Origin: Corynebacterium coyleae
GTDB lineage: Bacteria; Actinomycetota; Actinomycetes; Mycobacteriales; Mycobacteriaceae
Assembly (NCBI RefSeq): GCF_030408635.1
Contig: NZ_CP047198.1
Location: 1 to 64,000 of the forward strand
Direction: 5' to 3'
DNA length: 64,000 bases
The notes below the pieces were generated by a model that was not told the DNA's origin, searched no databases, and worked only from the letters and a program-made list of their open reading frames with translations. The position numbers and the translations under genes were made by a program. Shown here piece by piece: positions 19,223 through 28,700 of this stretch; position 1 is the stretch's first letter; each line of letters opens with the position of its first letter.

Positions 19223-20751
19223 CAACTGCGGTGGTGATCGGCGCGGGTGCTGCCGGTTTGGCTACCTCGGCGCTGCTGGCGCGGGAGGGTTACGAGGTCA
19301 CGGTGGTCGAGCGCCTCGGCTCGCATGGCGGCCGCGCCGGCAACGAAACCGTCCAAGGTTTCCGCTTCGACACCGGCCCGAGCTGGTACCTCATGCCGGA
19401 TGCCTTCGACCACTTCTTCGCACTGTTTGGCAAGCGCACCGAGGACGTGCTGGATCTCAAGCCGCTCACGCCCGCCTACCGTCTCTTCCCCGAGCACCAT
19501 GACCCGATCGATGTGGAGTCGGGCCGCGACAATGCGATCCGGCTTTTCAACAGCATCGAGCCCGGCGCCGGCGCCCAACTGGCCAGTTACCTCGACCGCG
19601 CCGCCGAAACTTACGACCTGGCGCTGCGCTACTTCCTCTACACCACCTTTTCCACGCTGAAGCCCTTTGCCAAGATCCGCGGCCAGTACGGCAAGTTGCT
19701 GCGTTACCTGATGGAGCCGCTGGATCGCTTCGTCGCAGGCCAGTTCAAGGACACGCGCCTGCGCCAGATGCTGACGTACCCGGCGGTGTTTTTGTCGTCG
19801 CATCCCGCGCGCACGCCGTCGATGTACCACCTGATGAGCCACACGGACCTCACCCAGGGCGTGCTGTATCCGCAGGGTGGGTTCGCGGCGGTGATGGATG
19901 CGCTCTACGAGCTGGCGCTCGAGCAGGGCGTGAAGTTCCGCTTCAACGCGGACGTCGCTTCCATCACGTACAGCGGTGGGCGCGCCACGGGCATTTCGCT
20001 TATCGACGACACCCTCATCCCCGCCGACCTCACAATCTCGTGTGCCGACCTGCACCACACCGAGACCCGGCTGCTGCCGCCGAAGCTGCGCACGTACGAC
20101 GAGTCGTGGTTCTCTCGCCGCGATCCGGGCCTGGGCACCGTGCTGGTCATGCTGGGCGTGAAGGGTGAGATCCCCGAGTTGGCCCACCATAACCTGTTGT
20201 TCAGCGAGGACTGGGACGATGACTTCGCCACCGTCTTCGAGGGCAAACCGGCTGCGCGGCCGTTGGGGGCGTCGCAGTCGATCTACGTGTCCAAGCCGAG
20301 CGCGACCGACCCCGGCGTGGCGCCCGAAGGCGACGAGAACCTGTTCGTGCTTGTGCCCGTCGCTGCCGAGGAGACGATCGGCCACGGCAACATGTACCGC
20401 GATGAGGCCTCCCCGCAGGTGGACCTGATTGCCAACGCCGCCATTGCACAGATCGAGAAGTGGTGTGGGGTTGAGGGCCTGGGCGAGAGGGTCGTCGTTA
20501 AGCAGACGCTCGGTCCTGCAGACTTCCGCGACCGCTACCACGCGTGGTCGGGTGGGGCGATCGGGCCGGCGCACACGCTGAAGCAGTCGGCGTTTTTGCG
20601 CGGCGCGAATGCTTCGAAGAAGCTGGGAGCGCTGTACTACGCCGGAGCCACGACCGTTCCTGGGGTGGGCGTGCCGATGTGCTTGATTTCCGCTGAAAAT
20701 GTGCTGAAGCGCCTGCGCGGCGACAAAAGCCCAGGCCCTCTCAGCGCCTGA
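19219..20751 (+). CDS. crtI: Phytoene desaturase (CrtI-type)
   Basis: This FAD-dependent desaturase introduces double bases into phytoene (or dehydrosqualene) to give coloured carotenoids. The 510-residue protein begins with the Rossmann motif GAGAAGLATSALLAREG, and the family signatures SHGGRAG, FDTGPSW and, near the C-terminus, GVGVPMCLISAENV are present. It is translationally coupled to crtB. No cyclase or elongase gene follows, so the end product cannot be deduced. It might be a C30 system like CrtM/CrtN, but sequence reading alone cannot separate the two. Confidence 0.88.
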   Translation: MTTAVVIGAGAAGLATSALLAREGYEVTVVERLGSHGGRAGNETVQGFRFDTGPSWYLMPDAFDHFFALFGKRTEDVLDLKPLTPAYRLFPEHHDPIDVESGRDNAIRLFNSIEPGAGAQLASYLDRAAETYDLALRYFLYTTFSTLKPFAKIRGQYGKLLRYLMEPLDRFVAGQFKDTRLRQMLTYPAVFLSSHPARTPSMYHLMSHTDLTQGVLYPQGGFAAVMDALYELALEQGVKFRFNADVASITYSGGRATGISLIDDTLIPADLTISCADLHHTETRLLPPKLRTYDESWFSRRDPGLGTVLVMLGVKGEIPELAHHNLLFSEDWDDDFATVFEGKPAARPLGASQSIYVSKPSATDPGVAPEGDENLFVLVPVAAEETIGHGNMYRDEASPQVDLIANAAIAQIEKWCGVEGLGERVVVKQTLGPADFRDRYHAWSGGAIGPAHTLKQSAFLRGANASKKLGALYYAGATTVPGVGVPMCLISAENVLKRLRGDKSPGPLSA

Positions 20752-20755
20752 AATG

Positions 20756-21045
20756 GGATTTGTTGAACAATTGCTCGGATTGTGGTGAAAATCACCTTGT
20801 AGTTTTCTTCCTGAGTACTGTCTAAACGTCCAGTTCAGAGGGTCAGGTTTCTAAGTTTTTGGTGTTGATCTGGCGTTTTGGCTTTCTGTAGGGGGTTTCG
20901 GACTATTCTCCAAGCCGATATTGCGCTTAAATATGTAGTTATCAGTTTGGAGATCCGTGTTCAGGTGATCTCAAGGCTGCTTCGAATATCTCCTCCGACT
21001 TGTAAGGAATGAAGCCGTTGAAGAACGCACATCTGAAGAAGCGCG
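20756..21045 (+). repeat. 290-bp direct repeat, copy 1 (leader of giant surface gene 1)
   Basis: The segment matches 25461-25750 with four mismatches over 290 bases and no gaps by direct comparison. It covers the whole upstream region plus the first 12 codons of the surface gene, and then homology drops abruptly. It starts with GGATTTGTTGAACAATTG, related to the motif array at 17495-17640. Confidence 0.95.
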
Positions 21046-24000
21046 TCCTGACCACCCTGGTTTCCGCCACGGTGGCTTTTGGTGGCGTAACGGTCGTAGC
21101 TCCGACCGCTGACGCTGACGAGCGAGTAACTAGCGAATACTCCGCGCTGCCGAGCGACGCTAACAAGGCTGCACTGCAGTACAACAAGGGTGCCAAGCTC
21201 AAGGGCCGTATGGACATGCTCCAGACCCAGTACGGTCCGGGCTGGTGCATCGACGCTGCGCTGCCGGGTCCGAGCCTGGATACCCAGTACGAGGTCCGCA
21301 AGCTCGACGGTGTTTCCGGTCTTTACGGCTTCAACCTTGTTTCGGGCGGCAGCTTTGATATCCACCCGGACATTGAGAAGGCTTCGATCAGCCTGACCAA
21401 GTTGATGCTGGATGATTACTACGCTGGCCGCCACGAAGAGGTCCGTAAGAAGGCCCTGGCCATGCAGGCACTGGTGTCCAACAACCAGGAAGTCCTCGAC
21501 CAGATCCGTGGTTACATTACTGGCGACATTAAGCCGCGTTGGGCTGCTTATGGTTTCGGCTGGTCCAACAACCCGCCGAAGCTGACCGCCGCAGAGTTTG
21601 AGAGCTGGACCGGCTTCAGCATCCGCCGCACCGCCACCGCAACGGTTGGTCAGTCGGATTTCTACCTGGTGAAGAACTCCGCGAAGTTCAACGCGCTGAA
21701 GGTGAACCCGGGCGAGTACGTCACCGTCCTCGTTCCGCTGAACTACAACATCTACCAGGATGTTCTCCGCGACCCGACGAAGCAGCGCATCCTCATCATC
21801 GCGCAGCCGGGTCTGGACAACTACCAGCCGGACGTGATCCGCGAGACGGTCACCAAGACCGTTTCTCCGCAGGAGACCAAGACCGTGACCTCGACGGTGC
21901 AGTCGACCGTCACCGAGACGGAGACTGTGCGTCCGGGTAACGCAACCGTGACCAAGACGGTGGGCGGTACCGCGACGAAGACGCAGTACATCCAGCCGAT
22001 CGTCGAGAAGACCGTGACTGAGACGCCGGAGGAGCTCACGGTTACCTCCACCCGTCGTCCGGATGTGGTCACCGCAACCGCGAAGACCACGCTGCCGACC
22101 AAGGTCGAAACCGAGACGGTGACCGCTCCGCAGAAGACCGTCACCGTTGAGCAGGTTGAGCCGGTGACTGTCACCGAGACCACCACGGCCCGCGCAACTG
22201 ACACCGTCGAGGGTGCAACCGAGACGGTGACCGTCACCAAGCCGGCCACTACCGTCGTCGAGACCGTGAAGCGGAGCGGTGCCCCGCGCACCGAGACTCA
22301 GACGGTGACCGCTGAGCCGTCCACCAAGGTTGTTGAGACCACCGTGGTGAACAAGAACTACAAGACGGTTGAGCGCACCTCCACTGTTGAGCGCTACACC
22401 CGCCACTTCACCTACGCCTTCGCTTTCGAGGGCACCGACAAGACGCAGATCATCGACGTTGACAAGCTCGGTGACTGGAAGCTCGAGATTATCGACGACT
22501 CCAACGGCCTCGTTGATATCCGCAAGGTTGAGCGCAACGGCAAGTACGTCATCGAGATCGTGCCGAAGCGTGAGGGCAAGGGCACCGTTCGCTTCGTCAT
22601 TACGGACAGCGAAGGCAACCGCCACGAGTACACGGTCAACATCGTCAACGAGAAGACCGAGAAGGTCACCGTCAACGACGTCACCGTGAACAACCACTTC
22701 TTCAACGTGGGTGTCTCCAACATCGACCAGACCATCACCGTCCCGGCTGGCTGGGACTACAAGGTTGACGGCCCGGGCGAGCTGGTGAAGGTTGAGGGTT
22801 CCTCCAACCAGTACAAGCTGAAGGTTGTTGATGGCCTGACGCAGGGTCAGATCAAGGTCACCGTCTTTGAGAAGGTCAACGGCAAGCCGACCGGCGCTGA
22901 GAACAACTACATCTTCCTGATCAACACCAGCACCGATGAATCCACCTACACCCGCATCATCGGTAACCTGAACTCCTACATCCTCGAGGTCAAGGATGTG
23001 GAGCAGAAGCCGGAGATCGTTAAGGGCGCTGACAAGATTGAGAAGATCGAGAAGCGCGGCGACTCCTGGGTTGTCACCCCGAAGAAGGACGCAACCGGCG
23101 ATGTAGTGATCAAGGCCGTTGACAAGGACGGCAAGACCTACACCTTCAACCTGAAGATCGAGCACGGTACGAACGTTTCCGTGGACAACGTCACCCGCCT
23201 GATGGACGAGGGCAACACCGTCACGATCGATTACGGCACTGACACCTCCGATCTGACCAAGGAGATCGTCTCCGAGTCCGGTGAGTGGAAGTGGGACGAG
23301 CAGGATCCGTGGAAGGTCACGAACGTCACCAACGGCACCCTGGTCTTCAACGTGTACAAGGAGACCGATAACGGTCGCGTCCTGATTGGTACCTACACCA
23401 TCGTCGCCAAGGTGAAGAGTGACACCAAGTACCCGACCGCCAAGGTCACCCAGGATGTTCTGGACCGCAACACCGTCACCCTGAACCTCGGTACCCCGGT
23501 TAACGAGTTTGAGGTCAAGGAAGGCGAGGATCTCTTCGACAAGGAAGTCGACGAGAACGGCAACTGGAAGGTCCTGCCGAAGGTGGGCACGGACGGCAAG
23601 ATCGTCATCGTCGAGAAGTTCGGTGATGATGAGCTCGTCGAGTACACCATCAACGTCACCCCGAGCAAGATCGACGAGGTGCGCAAGAACGTCAAGTCCG
23701 GCGCAACCGTCGGTATCACGGGCGACAACCTCAAGGTCACCAAGGGCAATGAGCTGCTCGATGGCGGCGACATCAAGAACAACTCCCTGAAGTTCGTCGA
23801 CGGCGCCAACGGTGAAGTGGTTGTTGAGGTCCTTAACTCCCGCGGTATCGCGTACCAGCGCTACATCTTCGTCGTGACCCCGCAGGGTGCACGTGAGGAG
23901 AAGTTCGAGCTCACGCCGAAGTCCGAGTCCTCGATCACCATGAACTCCTCGGAGTTCACCTACGAGGTCGAGGGTGATGTCATTGACGTCAAGCGCGAGG

Positions 24001-25400
24001 GCGACACTCTGCTGGTCACGCCGAAGGACGGCAAGACCGGCACCGCAACCGTTGTGATCAAGTCTGGCAACACTGTCGTTGAGCGCTACATCTACACGGT
24101 TGTTCCGGGCAAGAATGGTGGCAACACTGCGTCTTCCGACGACTACAAACTCAGCGTTGACGGTCGCTTCACCATCACCCGCATCAACAACAACCCGATC
24201 GAGATCATCGAGGGTGCAGAGTGGGTCAAGGTCGTCGAGGAAGACGGCAAGTGGATCCTCGTGCCGAAGGGCCCGGAGTCCATCGGCAAGACCGTGAAGG
24301 TCATCGAGCGCCGCGGTGATGTTGTGGTCCGCCGCTACAACATCGAGGTCCTCCCGGAGGGCAAGCAGCTGAACTTCGAAGAGTTCCGCACTGTTCTGTA
24401 CAAGAACATCAAGGACTCCGTTGACTTCGGCGAGAAGCACACCTACAAGGTTGTTCACGGCAAGGACCTGGTCACGGTCACCGAGCCAGAGCCGGGCAAG
24501 CTCGCCATCGAGGCACAGCCTGGCAAGCGTGGTCTGGCGCAGATCGAGATCCGCGATCCGGAAGGCAACCTCGTCCGCGTTGTCGACGCTGTCATCCCGG
24601 ACACCTCGGAAGGCGAGCTTCCGAAGCCGCGTCCGTCGATCAAGCCGAACCCGGGCAAGGACGGCAGCTACATCGTTGACTTCGAGGGTGGCTCGAACAA
24701 CGTTGAGATCAACATCTGCACCGGCGACGGCAGCTGCACCATCGTCCCGAACGACAAGGTGGTGGACAAGGGCGGTCATCTCGAGGTTGATGCTGGCAAG
24801 GTTCCTGGCGGCAAGCTCGTCGTCGTTCCGATTGAGAACGGCGTCCGCAGCGACAAGCAGGAAGACTACGTCGAGATCGACCTTGGCGTTGACCTCCAGG
24901 GCAACAAGACCGAGAAGGGCTCCTCTGAGATCGACGGCAAGTGCATTGCCTCCATCATCGGCCTGTCTGCACCGCTGCTGCTGGCTATCCCGCTGGGCAT
25001 CCTTTCCCAGGTCCGCATCCCGGGCCTGGAGGGTCTGTCCGCTCAGGTGAACGACGCTATCCGTCAGGCAAATGACCAGATCCAGCGCGGTCTGGGCATC
25101 CACGACGATGACCGTTCTCGCCGCGCAGCCGGTCTCCAGGGTGCGTTCAACGTTGCCAACCCGGAGATGCTGAGCCTCGCCGCCGGTTCCCTCGGTGCAA
25201 TCACGCTCGGTCTGTTCCTGATCGACGGTGTGCTGCGTGCCTGCGGCCAGGAGGAGATGACCTCGTCCTACAAGATCGGTGAGGCGACCGGTCAGGATTG
25301 GATGATGCACGGTTCCTCCGGCAAGAGCTCCAAGGACAAGGCTGAAAAACCGTCCGAGGAAGCTGGTGCAAAGGACAAGAAGGACGAATCCAAGAAGTAA
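21009..25400 (+). CDS. Giant repetitive surface protein 1
   Basis: The product has 1,463 residues. A signal peptide (1-36, cleavage after ADA) is followed by an N-terminal domain (about 40-275). A Thr/Val-rich stalk with TVTxT units spans about 278-460. At least eight beta-type repeats of about 85-95 residues (460-1300) follow. Repeat hallmarks are an acidic start (GxDLV), GxWxVxPK and a final YxIxVxP. The C-terminal module (about 1305-1420) has DGKCIA (Cys1312), a hydrophobic helix, an amphipathic QANDQIQRGLG stretch and a second hydrophobic segment ending RACGQ (Cys1412). No LPXTG is present. The Shine-Dalgarno AAGGA abuts ATG 21009, and a TTG at 21018 would have normal spacing. Codon use is extremely biased. 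Likely an abundant fibrillar adhesin (inference). Confidence 0.78.
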   Translation: MKPLKNAHLKKRVLTTLVSATVAFGGVTVVAPTADADERVTSEYSALPSDANKAALQYNKGAKLKGRMDMLQTQYGPGWCIDAALPGPSLDTQYEVRKLDGVSGLYGFNLVSGGSFDIHPDIEKASISLTKLMLDDYYAGRHEEVRKKALAMQALVSNNQEVLDQIRGYITGDIKPRWAAYGFGWSNNPPKLTAAEFESWTGFSIRRTATATVGQSDFYLVKNSAKFNALKVNPGEYVTVLVPLNYNIYQDVLRDPTKQRILIIAQPGLDNYQPDVIRETVTKTVSPQETKTVTSTVQSTVTETETVRPGNATVTKTVGGTATKTQYIQPIVEKTVTETPEELTVTSTRRPDVVTATAKTTLPTKVETETVTAPQKTVTVEQVEPVTVTETTTARATDTVEGATETVTVTKPATTVVETVKRSGAPRTETQTVTAEPSTKVVETTVVNKNYKTVERTSTVERYTRHFTYAFAFEGTDKTQIIDVDKLGDWKLEIIDDSNGLVDIRKVERNGKYVIEIVPKREGKGTVRFVITDSEGNRHEYTVNIVNEKTEKVTVNDVTVNNHFFNVGVSNIDQTITVPAGWDYKVDGPGELVKVEGSSNQYKLKVVDGLTQGQIKVTVFEKVNGKPTGAENNYIFLINTSTDESTYTRIIGNLNSYILEVKDVEQKPEIVKGADKIEKIEKRGDSWVVTPKKDATGDVVIKAVDKDGKTYTFNLKIEHGTNVSVDNVTRLMDEGNTVTIDYGTDTSDLTKEIVSESGEWKWDEQDPWKVTNVTNGTLVFNVYKETDNGRVLIGTYTIVAKVKSDTKYPTAKVTQDVLDRNTVTLNLGTPVNEFEVKEGEDLFDKEVDENGNWKVLPKVGTDGKIVIVEKFGDDELVEYTINVTPSKIDEVRKNVKSGATVGITGDNLKVTKGNELLDGGDIKNNSLKFVDGANGEVVVEVLNSRGIAYQRYIFVVTPQGAREEKFELTPKSESSITMNSSEFTYEVEGDVIDVKREGDTLLVTPKDGKTGTATVVIKSGNTVVERYIYTVVPGKNGGNTASSDDYKLSVDGRFTITRINNNPIEIIEGAEWVKVVEEDGKWILVPKGPESIGKTVKVIERRGDVVVRRYNIEVLPEGKQLNFEEFRTVLYKNIKDSVDFGEKHTYKVVHGKDLVTVTEPEPGKLAIEAQPGKRGLAQIEIRDPEGNLVRVVDAVIPDTSEGELPKPRPSIKPNPGKDGSYIVDFEGGSNNVEINICTGDGSCTIVPNDKVVDKGGHLEVDAGKVPGGKLVVVPIENGVRSDKQEDYVEIDLGVDLQGNKTEKGSSEIDGKCIASIIGLSAPLLLAIPLGILSQVRIPGLEGLSAQVNDAIRQANDQIQRGLGIHDDDRSRRAAGLQGAFNVANPEMLSLAAGSLGAITLGLFLIDGVLRACGQEEMTSSYKIGEATGQDWMMHGSSGKSSKDKAEKPSEEAGAKDKKDESKK

Positions 25401-25415
25401 ATCGTTCTGATCCCT

Positions 25416-25448
25416 GAAAGCCCGAAGCCAAGTCGGCTTCGGGCTTTC
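25416..25448 (+). terminator. Terminator of giant surface gene 1
   Basis: A perfect 14-bp stem (25416-25429 with 25435-25448) with a 5-base loop starts 15 bases after the stop. It makes the paralogue downstream a separate transcription unit. Confidence 0.88.
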
Positions 25449-25460
25449 GGCGTTGTTTTA

Positions 25461-25750
25461 GGATTTGTTGAACAATTGCTCGGATTGTGGTGAAAATCAC
25501 CTTGTAGTTTTCTTCCTGAGTACCGTCTAAACGTCCAGTTCAGAGGGTCAGGTTTCTAAGTTTTTGATGTTGATCTGGCGTTTTGGCTTTCTGTAGGGAG
25601 TTTCGGACTATTCTCCAAGCCGATATTGCGCTTAAATATGTAGTTATCAGTTTGGAGATCCGTGTTCAGGTGATCTCAAGGCTGCTTCGAATATCTCCTC
25701 CGAGTTGTAAGGAATGAAGCCGTTGAAGAACGCACATCTGAAGAAGCGCG
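25461..25750 (+). repeat. 290-bp direct repeat, copy 2 (leader of giant surface gene 2)
   Basis: Second copy of the 20756-21045 repeat, with four substitutions. The span includes promoter, 5' leader, Shine-Dalgarno and the first 12 codons. With the terminator at 25416-25448 it accounts for the 313 bases between the two giant genes. Confidence 0.95.
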
Positions 25751-28700
25751 CTATGGCTGCGCTCATTTCGAGCACCCTGATTGCCGGTACCGCAGTGAGT
25801 GTTGCGCCTGACGCGTTGGCACTTACCTACACCGGTTCCAGCGCACAGATCGTCGGTGCTTACCAGTCGCTCAGCGAGCAGGAACTGCGCCAGTTCTACT
25901 CTGATGGTTACAAAGACCTCCGTAACCAGCCGTTCGACGTCAACACGTTTGTCTTGCCGAACGAGGTTGCGTCGGGTTGGTGCATCGACTGGGGTATCGA
26001 CAACCCTTGGAACAATGAGATCGGTGGCTACGAGGTCCGTAAGCTCACCGGTGCCTCCGGCCGTTTCGGCGATGGCCTGGGTATTAACGACGACGTACGT
26101 CTCGCAGCGATCAACGTCACCAAGTCCTTGATCAAGGACTACGAGCAGTACCAGAAGAACCCGTCTTCGAACCTCGTGTACCAGATTCAGACGAAGAACC
26201 GCATCCTCCAGGCACTGCTCTCCAACAATCTCGGCTCGCTGAACGAGATCCGTGGCTACTTCCACCAGAACCGCCTGAACAAGTACCTCTTCTCCTCCCT
26301 GACCGGCTTCGACATCATCTGGAAGCGTCAGGACGTTCAGGGCGACGGCACCCCGAACTACGTTCTGGTGAAGAACGCGAACTTCCAGACGGTGAAGGAG
26401 AACTACACCGAGGGCGAGTACGTCACCGTTCTGGTTCCGAAGAACTACAACCTCAACCTGAACCCGAAGAAGCACTGGACCTTCCAGCGCATCATCACGA
26501 TCGTGCAGCCGGGCCTGCCGGGCCCGAAGCCGCCACCGCAGAAGGAAATCATCGAGGAGACGACGACGATCCCGCAGGATCCGTCGACCGTCACCACCAC
26601 CGAGACGCTTCCGGCGCACAAGACCACCACGACGGTCACGGATACCCCGCGTACGGTAACCGCTACCTACACCCACCCTGAGGTGACGGTGACGGAGCGC
26701 AAGGAGCTCCCGACCGCGTACACGACGGTTCGCACGACCCGCCCGCGTCAGACGGTTACCGAAACTGTTAAGGCCACCCCGGTTGTCACGACGACGACCG
26801 AGGTCGTTGGTGGCGAGACCGTCACCAAGAAGGTTACCGAGACCCCGGCTCCGAAGACTGTCACCTCCACCGTTGAGGGCGAGCCGACCACTGTCACCGA
26901 GACGATCAGCGACACCCCGGTCGTCGTGACCAAGCCGGCTACCACGGTTACCGCAACCCACTGGTCCACCCCGACGCGTACCACCGTTGTGGACGTTCCG
27001 GGTACGACGGTTACCACCACGAAGACCGAGACTCCGAAGCCGGTCACGACCACCAACAAGGTCACCCTCACGGAGAACTACTACACCGAGAAGATTTACG
27101 AGTCCGTCAAGGAAATTCACGAGTACTACTACTTCGCTGGCTTTACCAAGAAGGACAAGTCCAAGGAGATCGAGCTGCCGGGTGGCATCAAGGGCTCCTG
27201 GACCTTCGAGGTCACCAAGGGCCGCGACATCGTCATCGTGGAGCGCACCGAGGATGGCAAGCTGATCATCACCCCGAAGCCGGGCTTCGAGGGCGAGGGC
27301 GACGTCGAGATCCTCATCACCGATGAGCGCGGCAACCAGTACATCTACCGCGTGAAGGTGTCCGACACCATCACGGTGAAGACCCAGACCAACGTCACGG
27401 TCAACAACTTCTTCTACACCCTCAACCCGAACGGCGAGAACCGCGTCAAGGTCATCCCGCTGAACCCGGGCGACAAGATTAAGAAGCGCGTCTACATCGA
27501 TGAAAACGGCGTGGAGCACGAGGTTGTGCCGGGCAGCATCAAGGTTGTTCAGGACGAGCAGGGTGTGAAGGTCGAGGTTACCGACACCAACCTGCGCGGC
27601 CAGGTTGTCGTTACCACGGTCGACGAGAGCGGCAACGAGCGCGAGAACATCGTCACCATCGAGAACACCACCTCGAAGTTCGAGGTTGTTCGCGAGATCC
27701 TGAGCACCTCCACGGCGATCGTGGAGCGTCGCGGCGGCACCTTCAAGATCGTCGAAGGCGAGGATTTGGTGGACATCAAGGAGGGTGACAACGACACCTG
27801 GGTCATCACGCCGAAGAATAAGGACCGCGAGGGCAAGGTCGTCGTTGTCTTCACCGACAAGAACGGTGTCGAATACAAGTACACGATTGACATCAAGAAG
27901 GATGTCCACTCTGGCCCGCGCATCCGTAACTACGAGATTCAGAGCAACGGCTCGGTCAACATCGAGCGTAGCAACGAGTGGGACATCAAGGTCATCTCCG
28001 GTGACGTTGATGTCACCGAAGAGCGCGGCAAGCTTGGCGAAGATGGCGCCGACAAGGACGTCTGGACCGTCAAGCCGAACGAGGGCTTCACGGGTGAGGC
28101 GATCATCCACATCGTCGACAAGAAGACCGGCACCCTGATCGGTGTTTGGAAGATCCAGGTCAACCCTGCTCAGGATTTTGATGGCTTCGACTTCAAGGAG
28201 CTTGAGCCTCGCAACATCGTCGACCGTGCGGTTGTGGATCTCACCCTGGGCTACAGCATCAAGGACGCCGAAGGAAGGGCTTCGAACCGCTTCACCTTCG
28301 ATGTTGATGAGAAGTTCGACTCCTTCGACAAGATGCTCGAGCACTACAAGACTGTCTACAAGGACATCATCGACTTCGAGAAGTCGAAGATTGCCGAGGA
28401 CGGCGACTGGAAGCTCGTCTTCAAGCCGGGTGCAAAGGGCCAGGTCCAGGTTCTCGAGACCGCGCTCAACTTCAAGGACGACGCCAACGGCAAGTACGAG
28501 AAGATCACCAAGTTCACCTACAACGTCTCCCCGGCTCCGGTCCGCAACCTCGAATACGATGTCACTTCCGACAACGTGCTCGAGCTGGAAGGCAAGAACC
28601 TTCGTGTTGTCGATGACAACAAGGACGAGGCCAAGAAGCTCGTTGTTGACGAGAACTCGCTGCCGACGGGTGATACCAAGTCGGTGAAGATCGAGTTCAA

